In this document: positions 9,017 through 17,703 of the stretch, piece after piece
Position numbering within the stretch: position 1 is the stretch's first letter
Layout: each line of letters starts with the position of its first letter
Source of the DNA: Ancylobacter sonchi
GTDB taxonomy: Bacteria; Pseudomonadota; Alphaproteobacteria; Rhizobiales; Xanthobacteraceae
Assembly (NCBI RefSeq): GCF_018390695.1
Contig: NZ_JAHBGF010000028.1
Location: forward strand, 620,001-684,000
DNA length: 64,000 nt
Direction of reading: 5' to 3'
The notes under the pieces: generated by a model
What the model was told of the DNA's origin: nothing
The model's database searches: none
The model's input: only the letters and a program-made list of their open reading frames with translations
Position numbers and translations under genes: made by a program

Positions 9017-9644
9017 GGCCAGAACCCTTCGAAATCTGAAGTCGACGTCAGCTTCCCAGCCCACACGCCAACATTCACTGGAAACTTTGATGAGCTGATC
9101 ATGCCGCAACGCAGGGGCAGATAAAATGACAAATATGTCACACGCCCAAGTCATTCATCGCACTGCTACCCCGCCAACCCGGCCAAGGCGGCCTCCGACC
9201 GACGCCATCGCTAGTTTAGGAGGACGTGTCGTTCGCACTCCCGCCCGCGGGGACCGCGATTGCCTCACAGATAAACCTTCATCTCCTAGGTTAATATTCC
9301 ATATCTTTTTCCGAAAAGGATAGCTTTCATCCGGACACTCGCCTGCGCCATGGCCGGAACATCACGCATCGCTGAATATTTTATTTTTTCTACTGAACAA
9401 AAATTGCGTGCAATTCACCACCAAGGTTGGATTGTTACGAGAATCGGCGATTGCAAGGCGTCGCTCCCTCGCCTTGCCCGCCATTGCACTGCCGTATTCT
9501 AGGTTGCATACCGATGTCCCGCGTGTATGCGCCGCCGCGGCCGTAAGGCCCGACGCCACCCGCAGCAGCGGCGTTGCAGTTCAGCCACAGGGATGCGGCT
9601 TTCCACATCACCGCCCTGTGATGAGGAGCGTACCTGCCGTTAGG
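9017..9644. other. Long non-coding gap upstream of the Omp gene
   Basis: 628 bases without a supportable gene. The part next to the Omp start carries its promoter. A TGACA-AATA-TGTCA inverted repeat at 9127-9140 is a possible operator. An AT-rich patch (about 9365-9405, with T and A runs) stands out from the GC-rich surroundings. A weak CATCAC/GTGATG hairpin (9606-9623) lies just past the glycosyltransferase stop. Nothing else was recognised. A small RNA cannot be excluded. Confidence 0.4.
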
Positions 9645-11606
9645 TCAGGGCAGCATTTCCTCGGGTACCGCAAATGGCCGGCTACCCAGTTCGCCGTCGA
9701 GGCGCGGCAGGCGGCCGGCGGCGACTTCCTCGTCGTGCCAGTCGTTCCACGCCTTCCAATAGGCGATGCGCATCGGCGATTCACTGAATTCCGAAATCGC
9801 TCCCGCCCCGGACTGGGTGAGCGACAGCCCGTGCCGGCGGCCCAGCGTCAGCACCAGCCGGACCACCGACAGCGCCATCGAACCGAAATGCAGGCGCACC
9901 CGCTGCAGGAATTCGCGGTCGGCGCCGAAGCGCACCGGGTCGAACAGCCCGACCTCGGCGAACACGTCGGCGGTGAAGAAGGTCGAATGCGGGCACTCCT
10001 CGACATAGCGGCCGCGCATGCCGCATTCGATGGTGGCGTCCGAGCGCACCCGCAGCCATTGCGAGGTCGTGCATTTCAGCTCGGGCTGCGCCTGCATGAC
10101 ACGCAGATGATGCGCGACATGGGTGCGCAGCCAGAAATCGTCAGCGTCGCACAGGGTGACGTAGTCGCACCCGGCGCGCAGCGCCTCGGCGATGCCGAGA
10201 TTCTTCGCCGCATAGGTCCCGACATTGCGCGGCGTGCGCAGATAGGTCAGCTGGCCCTCCGCCGCCAGCGGCGCGCAGATCGCCTCGGTGCCGTCGGACG
10301 AACAGTCGTCGACGACGATGAGGCGCACGCCCGGCACGCTCTGGCCGAGCACGCCCTCGATGGCGCGGGCAAGGTGCTCCTGCGCGTTGAAGGCGGTCAT
10401 CACCACCGCCACCCGGGCGTCCGCCGCCTCGACGTCGCGGCTGAGATCGACGACGGTGTCGAGGCCGAATTCGTCCCAGGCGAGCTCCATGTCGTCGCGG
10501 CGGAACACGTCGCGCAGGATCCTGGTCTTCTCGCCGCGCTGGCTCAGCACGTTATGCAGCGCGATCAGATACTGCACCGGCGGCGGGGTTTCCGGCGGCT
10601 GGGCATCGATGACCTCGCGGATCGATACTTCCGCCTCATGCGTGCGGCCGCGCTCCAGATGGTACTCGCAATAGAGCACCTGGCCCGACACGGTGGAACG
10701 GCAGCTGAGCACGCCGGCCCGCTCCAGAAGGCGGCAGGCCTCGTCCTTGTCCTGATAGGCGACGAGCACCGCCCGGTTCACCAGCGGCTGCTTCAGCAGC
10801 GGGCGGATATTCGACCATTCCTCCAGCCAGGCGCGCGCCTCGTCGTGCCGGCCGAGGCGGAAGGCGGTGTACCAGAGCCCGTCGAGGAAGCGCGGGTCGT
10901 AATCCTGCCCCGGTGCGCGCCGGGCGGCCGCGCGGCTGAGCAGATCGTGCGCCCGCTCGAAATAGCGGACCTGCAGATAGTGGCGGACGGCGATGTCGAG
11001 CAGCATCTGCCGCTCCGGGCCGACGCTCTCCGGCGTGTCCAGCCATTCGAGCATGCGCAGCGCCGTCGCCCGCTGGGCGTGGAAGAAATCCTCCAGCCAG
11101 ATCGCCACGGTCTGCTGGCCGAACGCCTCGGCGAACAGCCCGGTGCGCAGCACCTGCCGCAACAGGGCGTCGACCTGCGCGTGCGGCACCCTGTTCAGCG
11201 CCGCCGCCAGCTCGCGCTGGAGGTCCGCCCGCATCTCCACGAAGCCGGGCAAGGGCGGCAGCACGTCGCGCATGCGCGGAACGCGCTGCTCCGGCAGACG
11301 GGCGCGCAGCTCCTCGGCATGGCGCTCGAAGGCGCGGCTGGTGTGCACCGCCGCCACCTGATCGCCGATCCAGCTGGCCAGCCCGCGCTCGCTGGCACTG
11401 CCGAGATAGGAGGCGACGAGATTCGCCGTGTCGTCGCGCACCGCGAAGATCGGATGCGCGGCGATGTCGGGAAAGCCGGTCTCGTGCAGGAAGCCGCGGA
11501 ACTTGCGGAAGCCAGCCAGCACGGGCCGGACATAGGCGGGCAGGAACTCGTCAGATCGGAGCTCGTGCGATCGGGGCTCGTGGGATCGGGGCTCGGCCAA
11601 GATCAT
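9645..11606 (-). CDS. Large glycosyltransferase family 2 protein with long N-terminal helical region
   Basis: A 653-residue protein in two parts. Residues about 1-395 are helix-rich, Leu/Ala/Arg-heavy and TPR-like in spacing, with no recognised family. Residues about 398-650 form a GT-A glycosyltransferase 2 domain: VAVVMTAFNAQEHL, then IVVDDCSSDGT with the nucleotide-binding DD, then the metal-binding CDADDFWL near residue 485 and a late FGADREFLQRV acceptor-side motif. It probably transfers a sugar from a nucleotide donor to a surface polysaccharide or protein. There is no membrane segment, so it acts in the cytoplasm. The first 20 residues are a threefold five-residue repeat (EPRSH type). 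The gene stands alone. A later start that skips the repeat is possible. Confidence 0.85.
   Translation of the reverse strand: MILAEPRSHEPRSHELRSDEFLPAYVRPVLAGFRKFRGFLHETGFPDIAAHPIFAVRDDTANLVASYLGSASERGLASWIGDQVAAVHTSRAFERHAEELRARLPEQRVPRMRDVLPPLPGFVEMRADLQRELAAALNRVPHAQVDALLRQVLRTGLFAEAFGQQTVAIWLEDFFHAQRATALRMLEWLDTPESVGPERQMLLDIAVRHYLQVRYFERAHDLLSRAAARRAPGQDYDPRFLDGLWYTAFRLGRHDEARAWLEEWSNIRPLLKQPLVNRAVLVAYQDKDEACRLLERAGVLSCRSTVSGQVLYCEYHLERGRTHEAEVSIREVIDAQPPETPPPVQYLIALHNVLSQRGEKTRILRDVFRRDDMELAWDEFGLDTVVDLSRDVEAADARVAVVMTAFNAQEHLARAIEGVLGQSVPGVRLIVVDDCSSDGTEAICAPLAAEGQLTYLRTPRNVGTYAAKNLGIAEALRAGCDYVTLCDADDFWLRTHVAHHLRVMQAQPELKCTTSQWLRVRSDATIECGMRGRYVEECPHSTFFTADVFAEVGLFDPVRFGADREFLQRVRLHFGSMALSVVRLVLTLGRRHGLSLTQSGAGAISEFSESPMRIAYWKAWNDWHDEEVAAGRLPRLDGELGSRPFAVPEEMLP
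11554..11598 (-). repeat. Three tandem 15-bp repeats at the 5' end of the glycosyltransferase gene
   Basis: Units start with GATCGG at 11554, 11569 and 11584 and are 15 bp each, so copy-number change keeps the frame. They encode near-identical pentapeptides (EPRSH, EPRSH, ELRSD) directly after the start codon. Confidence 0.85.
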
Positions 11607-11697
11607 GCGTCCGCCATTTGGAATCTGAGCGGTCCAGCCTCGGCGGCGGCCGCTCCGACCCGGTTTAGAGAATCCCTCGCGGCTTCACAATCGGCCG

Positions 11698-12600
11698 TCA
11701 CAATTCGGCGCTGCCGGGCAGCGCGACGGCAAGGATGTCGAGTGCGAGGCGCAGCCGCAAGGGCATGTGCGGCGCCTGCGGCCACAGCGCATGGGTGGCG
11801 AAGACCAGTTGCGGCAGGTCCTTCAGCACCGGCACAAGGGTGCCGGCCCGCACCCGGTCGCGGACCAGCCAGCAGGGCAGCCAGCCGAGGCCGTGGCCGG
11901 CCTCCGCCGCGTCGGCGATGGCTTCGAGATCGTCGAGGCGCAGCCGGCTCGGCGGTGTCACCTCCCTGAGCCCGTCGGCCAGCGGAAACTGCCAGACGCG
12001 GATGCGGCCGGCCCGCCCATAGGTGACGGCGTGATGGGCGGCGAGAGCGTCGAGATCGCGCGGCGCGCCGTGCGCGGCGAGATAGGCGGGGGCGGCGCAC
12101 ACCACCATGCGCTGCATGCCGACCGTGCGCGCCATCAGCCCGGCGCCGTCGCCGAGGGCGCCGTTGCGGATGGCGAGGTCGAAACCGTCCTCGACGAGAT
12201 CGACCGGCCGGTCGCTGAAGGAGAGGTCGAGTTCCAGCTTCGGGTGCCGCGCCGCCAGCTGGGCCAGCACCGGGGCGACGCAGCGCCGGCCGAACAGCAC
12301 GGGCATCGACACCCGCAGGCGCCCGGTCGCCTCGCGCCGGCCCGATTCCAGCACGGCATGCCCGGCGCGCAATTCCTCCAGCGCGCGCAGACAGCGCTCG
12401 TAATAGAGCTGGCCGTCCTCGGTGAGCGCCTGGCTGCGCGTGGTGCGCTGGAACAGCCGGGTGCCGAGCCGCGCCTCCAGCCGTGCCACCGTCTTGGCGA
12501 CCGCCGAGCGGGTGAGGTTGGCCCGCTCGGCGGCGGCGGCGAAGCTGCCCGCCTCCACCGCCGCGACGAAGACGTCGAGCCCGCTCAGCACCTCGCGCAT
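11698..12600 (-). CDS. LysR-family transcriptional regulator
   Basis: A 300-residue LysR protein. The N-terminal winged helix (LDVFVAAVEAGSFAAAAERANLTRSAVAKTVARLEARLG) is followed by a periplasmic-binding-like effector domain (GRLRVSMPVLFGRRCVAPVL and so on). It is closest in style to the subgroup that controls quinone or alcohol oxidoreductases. The ATG at 12600 gives the usual short leader before the helix-turn-helix. In-frame ATGs at 12615 and 12657 are alternatives. It is divergent from the alcohol-dehydrogenase-like gene at 12708 and most likely regulates it. The intervening bases hold two direct copies of ATTCGGCGA (about 12616-12635). Confidence 0.9.
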   Translation of the reverse strand: MREVLSGLDVFVAAVEAGSFAAAAERANLTRSAVAKTVARLEARLGTRLFQRTTRSQALTEDGQLYYERCLRALEELRAGHAVLESGRREATGRLRVSMPVLFGRRCVAPVLAQLAARHPKLELDLSFSDRPVDLVEDGFDLAIRNGALGDGAGLMARTVGMQRMVVCAAPAYLAAHGAPRDLDALAAHHAVTYGRAGRIRVWQFPLADGLREVTPPSRLRLDDLEAIADAAEAGHGLGWLPCWLVRDRVRAGTLVPVLKDLPQLVFATHALWPQAPHMPLRLRLALDILAVALPGSAEL

Positions 12601-12707
12601 CCGATTGGCTCCCATTCGGCGACAATTCGGCGAATTCTTATCGCCACTGCGTCCCATCCATCAACGATACATCGGAAGCCACCCTATCGCGCAAGCAGGA
12701 GTTGGCC

Positions 12708-13733
12708 ATGAGCGAGACGATGAAACGCTGGGAGATGGACGGCCTCGGCCGCCACAGTCTGGAACTGCGGGAGGTGGCGCGTCCCACCCCGCGCGCCGGC
12801 GAGGTGCTGGTGCAGGTCCGCGCGGCGTCGCTGAACTATCGCGACAAGCTGATGATCGAGACCGGAATGGGTCTCGCCCTCGACTACCCGTTCACCCCGG
12901 CCTCCGACCTCGCCGGCACGGTGGTGGCGACCGGCGCGGGCGCGACCCGCTTCCGGGAGGGCGAGCGGGTGATCTCCACCTTCTCGCCGGGCTGGATCGA
13001 GGGCCGGCCGCTCGGCGACGCCCGCCGCCCGCCCTACCGCACGCTGGGCGGCACCCTTCCCGGCGTGCTGGCGGAATATGTCGCCTTCCCCGAGGACTGG
13101 TTCGTGCGGGCGCCGGCCAGCCTCGACGACGCGGCGGCCAGCACCCTGCCCTGCGCCGGGCTCACCGCGTGGTTCGCGCTGGTGGAAACCGGGCGGCTGC
13201 ATGCCGGCGAGACGGTGCTGATCGAGGGCACCGGCGGGGTGGCGCTGTTCGGCGTGCAGATCGCCCACGCCCATGGCGCCGAGGTGATCGTGATCTCCGG
13301 CAGCGCCGACAAGCTGGAGCGGGCAACGGCACTCGGTGCCCGCCACGGCATCGACCGCTCGCGGACCGACTGGGTGGAGGCGGTGCTGGCGCTGACCGGC
13401 GATCGCGGCGTCGACCACATCATCGAGACCGTCGGCGGCGCGCATACCGGCAAGGCGGTGCAGGTCGCCGCCGTCGGCGGGCGCATCTCGCAGATCGGCG
13501 TGCTGGAAGGCTTCGAGATCACCCTGCCCGGCGGCCCGCTGATGCTGAAGAACGTGACGCTGCAGGGCATCAGCGTCGGCCATCGCCGGGCGTTGGAGGA
13601 TTTCGTCGCCGCCGTCGAGCGTACCGGCCTCGAGCCGGTGATCGACGCCCGCTACCCGCTCGCCGCGCTGCAGGACGCGCTCGACCATCTCGACCGCGGC
13701 GCCTTCGGCAAGATCGTGGTGGAAATGGCGTAG
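12708..13733 (+). CDS. NAD(P)-dependent alcohol dehydrogenase / quinone-oxidoreductase-like MDR protein
   Basis: A 341-residue medium-chain dehydrogenase/reductase. The GroES-like N-domain includes NYRDKLMIETGMG and PASDLAGTVVATG. The Rossmann domain begins at GETVLIEGTGGVALFGVQIA with the nucleotide loop, and VDHIIETVGG follows. The Cys/His zinc ligands of classical zinc alcohol dehydrogenases are not evident, so it is probably a zinc-independent reductase for enones, quinones or aldehydes. The ATG at 12708 has a good Shine-Dalgarno (AGGAG, 12697-12701) upstream. The divergent LysR gene is its likely regulator. It converges on the PPC-domain gene 23 bases downstream. Confidence 0.87.
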   Translation: MSETMKRWEMDGLGRHSLELREVARPTPRAGEVLVQVRAASLNYRDKLMIETGMGLALDYPFTPASDLAGTVVATGAGATRFREGERVISTFSPGWIEGRPLGDARRPPYRTLGGTLPGVLAEYVAFPEDWFVRAPASLDDAAASTLPCAGLTAWFALVETGRLHAGETVLIEGTGGVALFGVQIAHAHGAEVIVISGSADKLERATALGARHGIDRSRTDWVEAVLALTGDRGVDHIIETVGGAHTGKAVQVAAVGGRISQIGVLEGFEITLPGGPLMLKNVTLQGISVGHRRALEDFVAAVERTGLEPVIDARYPLAALQDALDHLDRGAFGKIVVEMA

Positions 13734-13756
13734 CAGACGCTCGCCAGCGCTGGCGC

Positions 13757-14206
13757 TCAGCCGGGCCGGTCGATGCGGATGAGGGCGAGGCCGCTCTCCG
13801 CATCGACGCGCTTGTGCAGATGCGCCGGCGTCTCGGTCAGGATGATCTCCAGCGTCGGGCGGACATGGCCCTCGGTGAGATGGCCGGCCAGGGCGCTGCC
13901 GTCCCGCCGCCCGAGCACGACATGCACATGGATGGCCGGCTTGCCCTGCGGGTCGAGCGCGACGTCGCCGGACAGCGACGCCACCTCGACCTGCTCGCGC
14001 ACCGGGATCTTGTCATAGGCCTTCCGCTCCCAGTCGAAATAGCTGATCACCGCCTCGCGGAAGGCACCGATGGCGGAGATATGCGCCGCCAACAGGCCTT
14101 CCCGCGCGGCGAAGGCCTGAAGCGAGGCCATCGCCTCGTCGCCGGTCTCCAGGATGATCGCGAATGTGCGCAGGCCATTCGCCTCGGCAAGCTTCTTCGT
14201 CTGCAC
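13757..14206 (-). CDS. PPC (DUF296) domain protein
   Basis: A 149-residue single-domain protein of the plants-and-prokaryotes-conserved (PPC/DUF296) fold, which forms trimers and has conserved metal-binding histidines. Here these appear in LLAAHISAIGAF and in PAIHVHVVLGRRDGSALAGHL. In plants the domain accompanies AT-hooks, but in bacteria its role is unknown and no DNA-binding segment is visible here. The GTG at 14206 was chosen because a GAGGTG Shine-Dalgarno lies 5-10 bases upstream. The open frame extends further but encodes an unrelated leader. It is a single gene, convergent with the alcohol dehydrogenase. Confidence 0.85.
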   Translation of the reverse strand: MQTKKLAEANGLRTFAIILETGDEAMASLQAFAAREGLLAAHISAIGAFREAVISYFDWERKAYDKIPVREQVEVASLSGDVALDPQGKPAIHVHVVLGRRDGSALAGHLTEGHVRPTLEIILTETPAHLHKRVDAESGLALIRIDRPG

Positions 14207-14328
14207 GGGACACCTCGTCTTCGGTTGCGAACCGGCAACGGCGGGGGATGCCGGGCGTTCCCCCACCCGCGACATCGTGAAGCCGAAAGGGGTGCGCAAT
14301 GAGGACGGCGGCGCGAAAAGGCTTTTTC

Positions 14329-14341
14329 TGTAATCGTTACA
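14329..14341. promoter_or_regulatory. TGTAA-TCG-TTACA palindrome in the PPC/FhuC intergenic region
   Basis: A perfect inverted repeat with 5-bp arms and a 3-base centre lies in the 284-base divergent region between the PPC-domain gene and the FhuC-like gene. It resembles a repressor site in form. No regulator can be assigned from the window. The rest of the gap holds nothing else I recognise. Confidence 0.4.
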
Positions 14342-14490
14342 AACTGAAAGCCGCAAAAACCACAATGGCGGCACGATGACCTTGGCGACGGATGATCTAT
14401 ACTCGGGATGGTTTGACGCTGACCGAGGCGATGGCGTAAGCGGGAGGCGATGACACGCCGACGGCGCCCCGTCTTCAGGAAGGACACCGC

Positions 14491-15318
14491 TTGAATTCGC
14501 CGCTCATCTCGCCTCTGGTCTCCGCCACGCCGCTGGCTTCCGACGCCGTACCGCTGTTCGACCTCGACGGCGTGTGCTTCTCCGTGCCCGGACGGGTGCT
14601 GCTGGCGCCGCTGACGCTGTCGCTGCCGGCCGGCCGCGTCGTCGGGCTGATCGGCCATAACGGCTCGGGCAAGTCGACGCTGCTGAAGATCCTCGCCCGC
14701 CAGCAGCCGGCCTCGGCCGGGTCGCTGCGCTTTGCCGGGCGGGCGCTCGGCGAATGGAACGACCGCGGCTTCGCGCGCAAGCTCGCCTATCTGCCGCAGG
14801 CGACGCCGGCGGCGGCCGGGATGCTGGTGCGCGAGCTGGTGGCGCTCGGCCGCTATCCCTGGCACGGCGCGCTCGGCCGCTTCTCCGACCTCGACCGGCA
14901 CAAGGTCGAGGAGGCGATCGAGCTGACCGGCATGGAAGGCTTCGCCGACCGGCAGGTCGACACATTGTCCGGCGGCGAGCGGCAGCGGGCCTGGCTGGCG
15001 ATGCTGGTGGCGCAGGACGCCGACTGCCTGCTGCTCGACGAGCCGACCTCGGCGCTCGACATCGCCCATCAGCTCGAAGTGCTGGCGCTGGTGCGGCGGC
15101 TGTCGGCGGTGAAGGAACTGAGCGTCATCGCCGTGCTGCACGACATCAACATGGCCGCGCGCTTCTGCGACGAGTTGCTGGCGCTGCGCGAGGGCCGGCT
15201 GATCGCTCGCGGCACGCCGGCCGAGATCGTCACGCCGGCGCGGCTGGAGACGATCTACGGCGTGCCGATGGAAGTGCTGGCACGCGGCGACGGCACGCCG
15301 CTCGCCGTGCCGGCCTGA
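14491..15318 (+). CDS. ABC transporter ATP-binding protein, FhuC/FepC (iron-siderophore) type
   Basis: A 275-residue ATPase with Walker A GHNGSGKS, the Q-loop YLPQATPAAAG, the signature LSGGERQRAWLAMLVAQ, Walker B CLLLDEPTSALD and the H-loop VLHDINMAARF. The pattern VALGRYPWHGALGRF and the signature context are typical of ATPases of ferric-siderophore importers. A TTG start is preceded by AGGAAGGA at 14477-14484 with a normal spacing, and no better ATG exists. Unusually, no permease or binding protein gene is adjacent, since the next gene is a convergent MFS transporter. The partners must be encoded elsewhere or have been lost. Confidence 0.88.
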   Translation: MNSPLISPLVSATPLASDAVPLFDLDGVCFSVPGRVLLAPLTLSLPAGRVVGLIGHNGSGKSTLLKILARQQPASAGSLRFAGRALGEWNDRGFARKLAYLPQATPAAAGMLVRELVALGRYPWHGALGRFSDLDRHKVEEAIELTGMEGFADRQVDTLSGGERQRAWLAMLVAQDADCLLLDEPTSALDIAHQLEVLALVRRLSAVKELSVIAVLHDINMAARFCDELLALREGRLIARGTPAEIVTPARLETIYGVPMEVLARGDGTPLAVPA

Positions 15319-15324
15319 AGATGA

Positions 15325-15349
15325 CCGGCGGCCGGGATCCGGCCGCCGG
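15325..15349. terminator. GC-rich hairpin between convergent genes
   Basis: A perfect 11-bp stem (CCGGCGGCCGG with CCGGCCGCCGG, 3-base loop) starts 6 bases after the FhuC-like stop and lies 30 bases from the convergent MFS stop. There is no good T-run on either side, so it is likely a bidirectional, weakly intrinsic terminator. Confidence 0.6.
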
Positions 15350-15378
15350 GTAACAGGGTTTCTGCCTCGGGTCTTGCT

Positions 15379-16581
15379 TCAGGTCGCGATGGCGGCGCGA
15401 CGGGTGCGCACGCCGAGCAGCACGATGAGCGCGGCGCCGAGCAGCACCAGGCTGGCGCCGGCGAACACCCCGGCCGCGCCGTCCATCTCGAACACCAATC
15501 CGCCACCGGCGGCACCCAGCGAGATCGCCAGCTGCACGGCCGCCACCAGAAGGCCGCCGGCGGTCTCGGCCTGGTCGGGCACGGTGCGGGTGAGCCAGGT
15601 CGACCAGGCGACCGGCACCGCTCCGAAGGCCAGGCCCCACAGCGCGATCAGCCCGGCATGGCCCATCGGGTTGCCGTGCAGGGTGACGAGCGCGATGCCG
15701 AGCGCGCCCATCAGCAGCGGCATCGACAGCAGCGCCAGCTTCAGGCTGCGCTCGATCAGCGGGCCGGCGAGCAGCGTGCCGACGAAATTGGCGAGGCCGA
15801 AGCCGAGCAATATGCCGGACATGGCGTTGATGCCGACGCCGGTCACCGTCTCCAGGAACGGCCGGATATAGGTGAACACCGCGAAATGGCCGGCGAAGGC
15901 CAGCATCGCCGCCAGCATGCCGAGCGCGATGCCCGGCCGGCGCAACACTTCGCCCAGCGTGCGCAGGCTGGCCGAACCGCTCGGCGCCATGCGCGGCAGG
16001 GTGACGATCTGCGCGACGATGGTGAGCACGCCGAGGCCGGCCACCAGCAGGAACACCGCGCGCCAGCCGATGAGGTGGCCGAGATAGCTGCCGACCGGCG
16101 CGGCGAAGATGGTCGCCGCCGAGACACCGGAGAAGATCATCGACAGCGCGCGCGGCACCAGCGCTTCCGGCACCAGCCGCATGGCGAGCGCCGCCGACAT
16201 CGCCCAGAAGCCGCCAATGGCGACGCCGAGCAGCACCCGCCCGGCCAGCAGCAGGGTCAGGTTCGGCGCGAAGGCCACCAAGAGGTTGGAGATCACCAGC
16301 AGCACGGAGAAGCCGATCAGCAGATGCCGGCGGTCGATTTTCTGGGTCACGGCGGCGACCAGCAGGCTGGCGACCAGCGCCACCAGCGCGGTCGCCGTCA
16401 CCGCCTGCCCGGCGGCGCCCTCGGTGATGCCGAGTTCCGCCGCCATCGGCGTGAGCAGGCTGGCCGGCAGGAACTCCGCCGTCACCAGCCCGAACACGCC
16501 GAGCGTCATGGCGCCGACGGCGGCCCAGGCCGGCTGTTCCTGAGTCGCGGCGGCTTCTTCAAGCGTGAGCGCGTCGCTCAT
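15379..16581 (-). CDS. MFS transporter, DHA1-type drug/arabinose efflux family
   Basis: A 400-residue, 12-segment inner-membrane transporter. It shows the DHA1 pattern of AraJ/YdhP-like exporters: LGVFGLVTAEFLPASLLTPMAAELGI in the first segment, the loop RRHLLIGFSVLLVISN between segments 2 and 3, and GFWAMSAALAMRLVP in segment 4. It exports small molecules by proton antiport. The substrate is unknown. The ATG at 16581 has a Shine-Dalgarno (GAAAGGA) 6-7 bases upstream and is preferred to the earlier in-frame ATG at 16611. It is divergent from the AraC-family gene, which probably controls it. Confidence 0.9.
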   Translation of the reverse strand: MSDALTLEEAAATQEQPAWAAVGAMTLGVFGLVTAEFLPASLLTPMAAELGITEGAAGQAVTATALVALVASLLVAAVTQKIDRRHLLIGFSVLLVISNLLVAFAPNLTLLLAGRVLLGVAIGGFWAMSAALAMRLVPEALVPRALSMIFSGVSAATIFAAPVGSYLGHLIGWRAVFLLVAGLGVLTIVAQIVTLPRMAPSGSASLRTLGEVLRRPGIALGMLAAMLAFAGHFAVFTYIRPFLETVTGVGINAMSGILLGFGLANFVGTLLAGPLIERSLKLALLSMPLLMGALGIALVTLHGNPMGHAGLIALWGLAFGAVPVAWSTWLTRTVPDQAETAGGLLVAAVQLAISLGAAGGGLVFEMDGAAGVFAGASLVLLGAALIVLLGVRTRRAAIAT

Positions 16582-16662
16582 CTCGAATCCTTTCGAAGAG
16601 GAATGTTGCATGGCAGCAGGCTAGGCTGGATTCCCCGGACGAGATATGCCAGCCTGTCCGTC

Positions 16663-17679
16663 ATGCTTGATCGTTCGTCCGAAAATGCTGCGATGCCGTT
16701 CCCTGCCCCGCCGCCCTTCGACGTGGTGAGCGAGCTGCTCGTCGGTATGCGCCTCGTCGGGCTGAACTACCGGCGGATTCAGATCTCGCCGCCCTTCGGG
16801 CTCGGCTTCGGCGGGGCGGACGATCGGGCACAGTTCCATTTCGTCGCGCAGGGCACGGTGTTCCTGCGCCGGCCGGGCGAGCCCGACCAGAAGCTGGAGG
16901 CCGGCTCCGCCGTGCTGCTGCCGCATGGCGGCGCGCACGACCTCGTCTCCGAGCCGGAGGTACCGAGCCGCGAGATCGCCGCCTTCTGCGCCGCGCCGCT
17001 GTGCCGGGCGGTGGGCGACATCAAGCAGTGCGACGACGGCGTCTGCCGCAGCAAGGACGTGGTGATCTTCAGCGGCTGCATGGGCTTCGAGCTCGGCAGC
17101 CTCACGCCGCTGGTGGCGGTGATGCCGGCGGTGATGTCGGTCTCGACGCTGCTGTGCCGCTACCCCGAAATGCTGCCGATGCTGGAAGCGATGGAGCGCG
17201 AGGCGCGCGGCGAGCGGGCGGGCTTCGCCGGCATCCTCGCGCGGCTTGCCGAAGTGGTATCGGCCTTCATCGTGCGGGCCTGGGTGGAGAGCGGCTGCGG
17301 CGCGGCGACCGGCTGGCCGGCGGCGCTGCGCGACCCGCGCCTCGGCCGGGTGATCGCCGCCGTGCATCGCGACCCCGGCCGCGACTGGACGGTGGCCGAC
17401 CTCGCCGCCGAGATGGGCTCGTCACGCTCGGTATTCGCCGAGCGTTTCCTCGACGTGACCGGCATGACGCCGCTGCGCTACCTCACCGAGCTGCGCATGC
17501 GGCTGGCGGCGCAGTGGATCACCCGCGACCGCGTCTCGATCGAGGACGCCGCGCACCGGCTCGGCTACGGCTCGCAGGCGGCGTTCAGCCGGGCCTTCAA
17601 GCGGGTGATCGGCCACGCGCCGGGCGCCATGCGGGCCGGCAGCCGCGCGGGAGAAGCGACCTCGCGTGCGGCTGAGTAG
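16663..17679 (+). CDS. AraC-family regulator with N-terminal cupin
   Basis: About 338 residues. An N-terminal cupin_6-like sensor (HFVAQGTVFLRRPGEPDQKLEAGSAVLLPHGGAHDL) is followed by a middle helical part. The C-terminal double helix-turn-helix of AraC/XylS proteins (WTVADLAAEMGSSRSVFAERFLDVTGMTPLRYLTELRMRLA and IEDAAHRLGYGSQAAFSRAFKRVIGHAPG) completes the protein. Four Cys residues between residues 110 and 140 (CAAPLCRAVGDIKQCDDGVC) could sense redox or metal. This pattern occurs in many cupin_6 AraC proteins. The start could instead be the ATG at 16693. The gene is divergent from the MFS exporter, the usual arrangement for an efflux regulator. Confidence 0.88.
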   Translation: MLDRSSENAAMPFPAPPPFDVVSELLVGMRLVGLNYRRIQISPPFGLGFGGADDRAQFHFVAQGTVFLRRPGEPDQKLEAGSAVLLPHGGAHDLVSEPEVPSREIAAFCAAPLCRAVGDIKQCDDGVCRSKDVVIFSGCMGFELGSLTPLVAVMPAVMSVSTLLCRYPEMLPMLEAMEREARGERAGFAGILARLAEVVSAFIVRAWVESGCGAATGWPAALRDPRLGRVIAAVHRDPGRDWTVADLAAEMGSSRSVFAERFLDVTGMTPLRYLTELRMRLAAQWITRDRVSIEDAAHRLGYGSQAAFSRAFKRVIGHAPGAMRAGSRAGEATSRAAE

Positions 17680-17703
17680 CGGGACTGCCGATCGGGGCGA
17701 CCG

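Noticed and set aside
11554-11598. Short direct repeats considered as a CRISPR remnant
   Set aside because: Contiguous 15-bp units without spacers, in frame inside a coding region.
9408-11969. An 853-codon plus-strand frame across the glycosyltransferase
   Set aside because: It is antisense to a protein with clear GT2 motifs and reads as Arg/His/Ala-rich noise.
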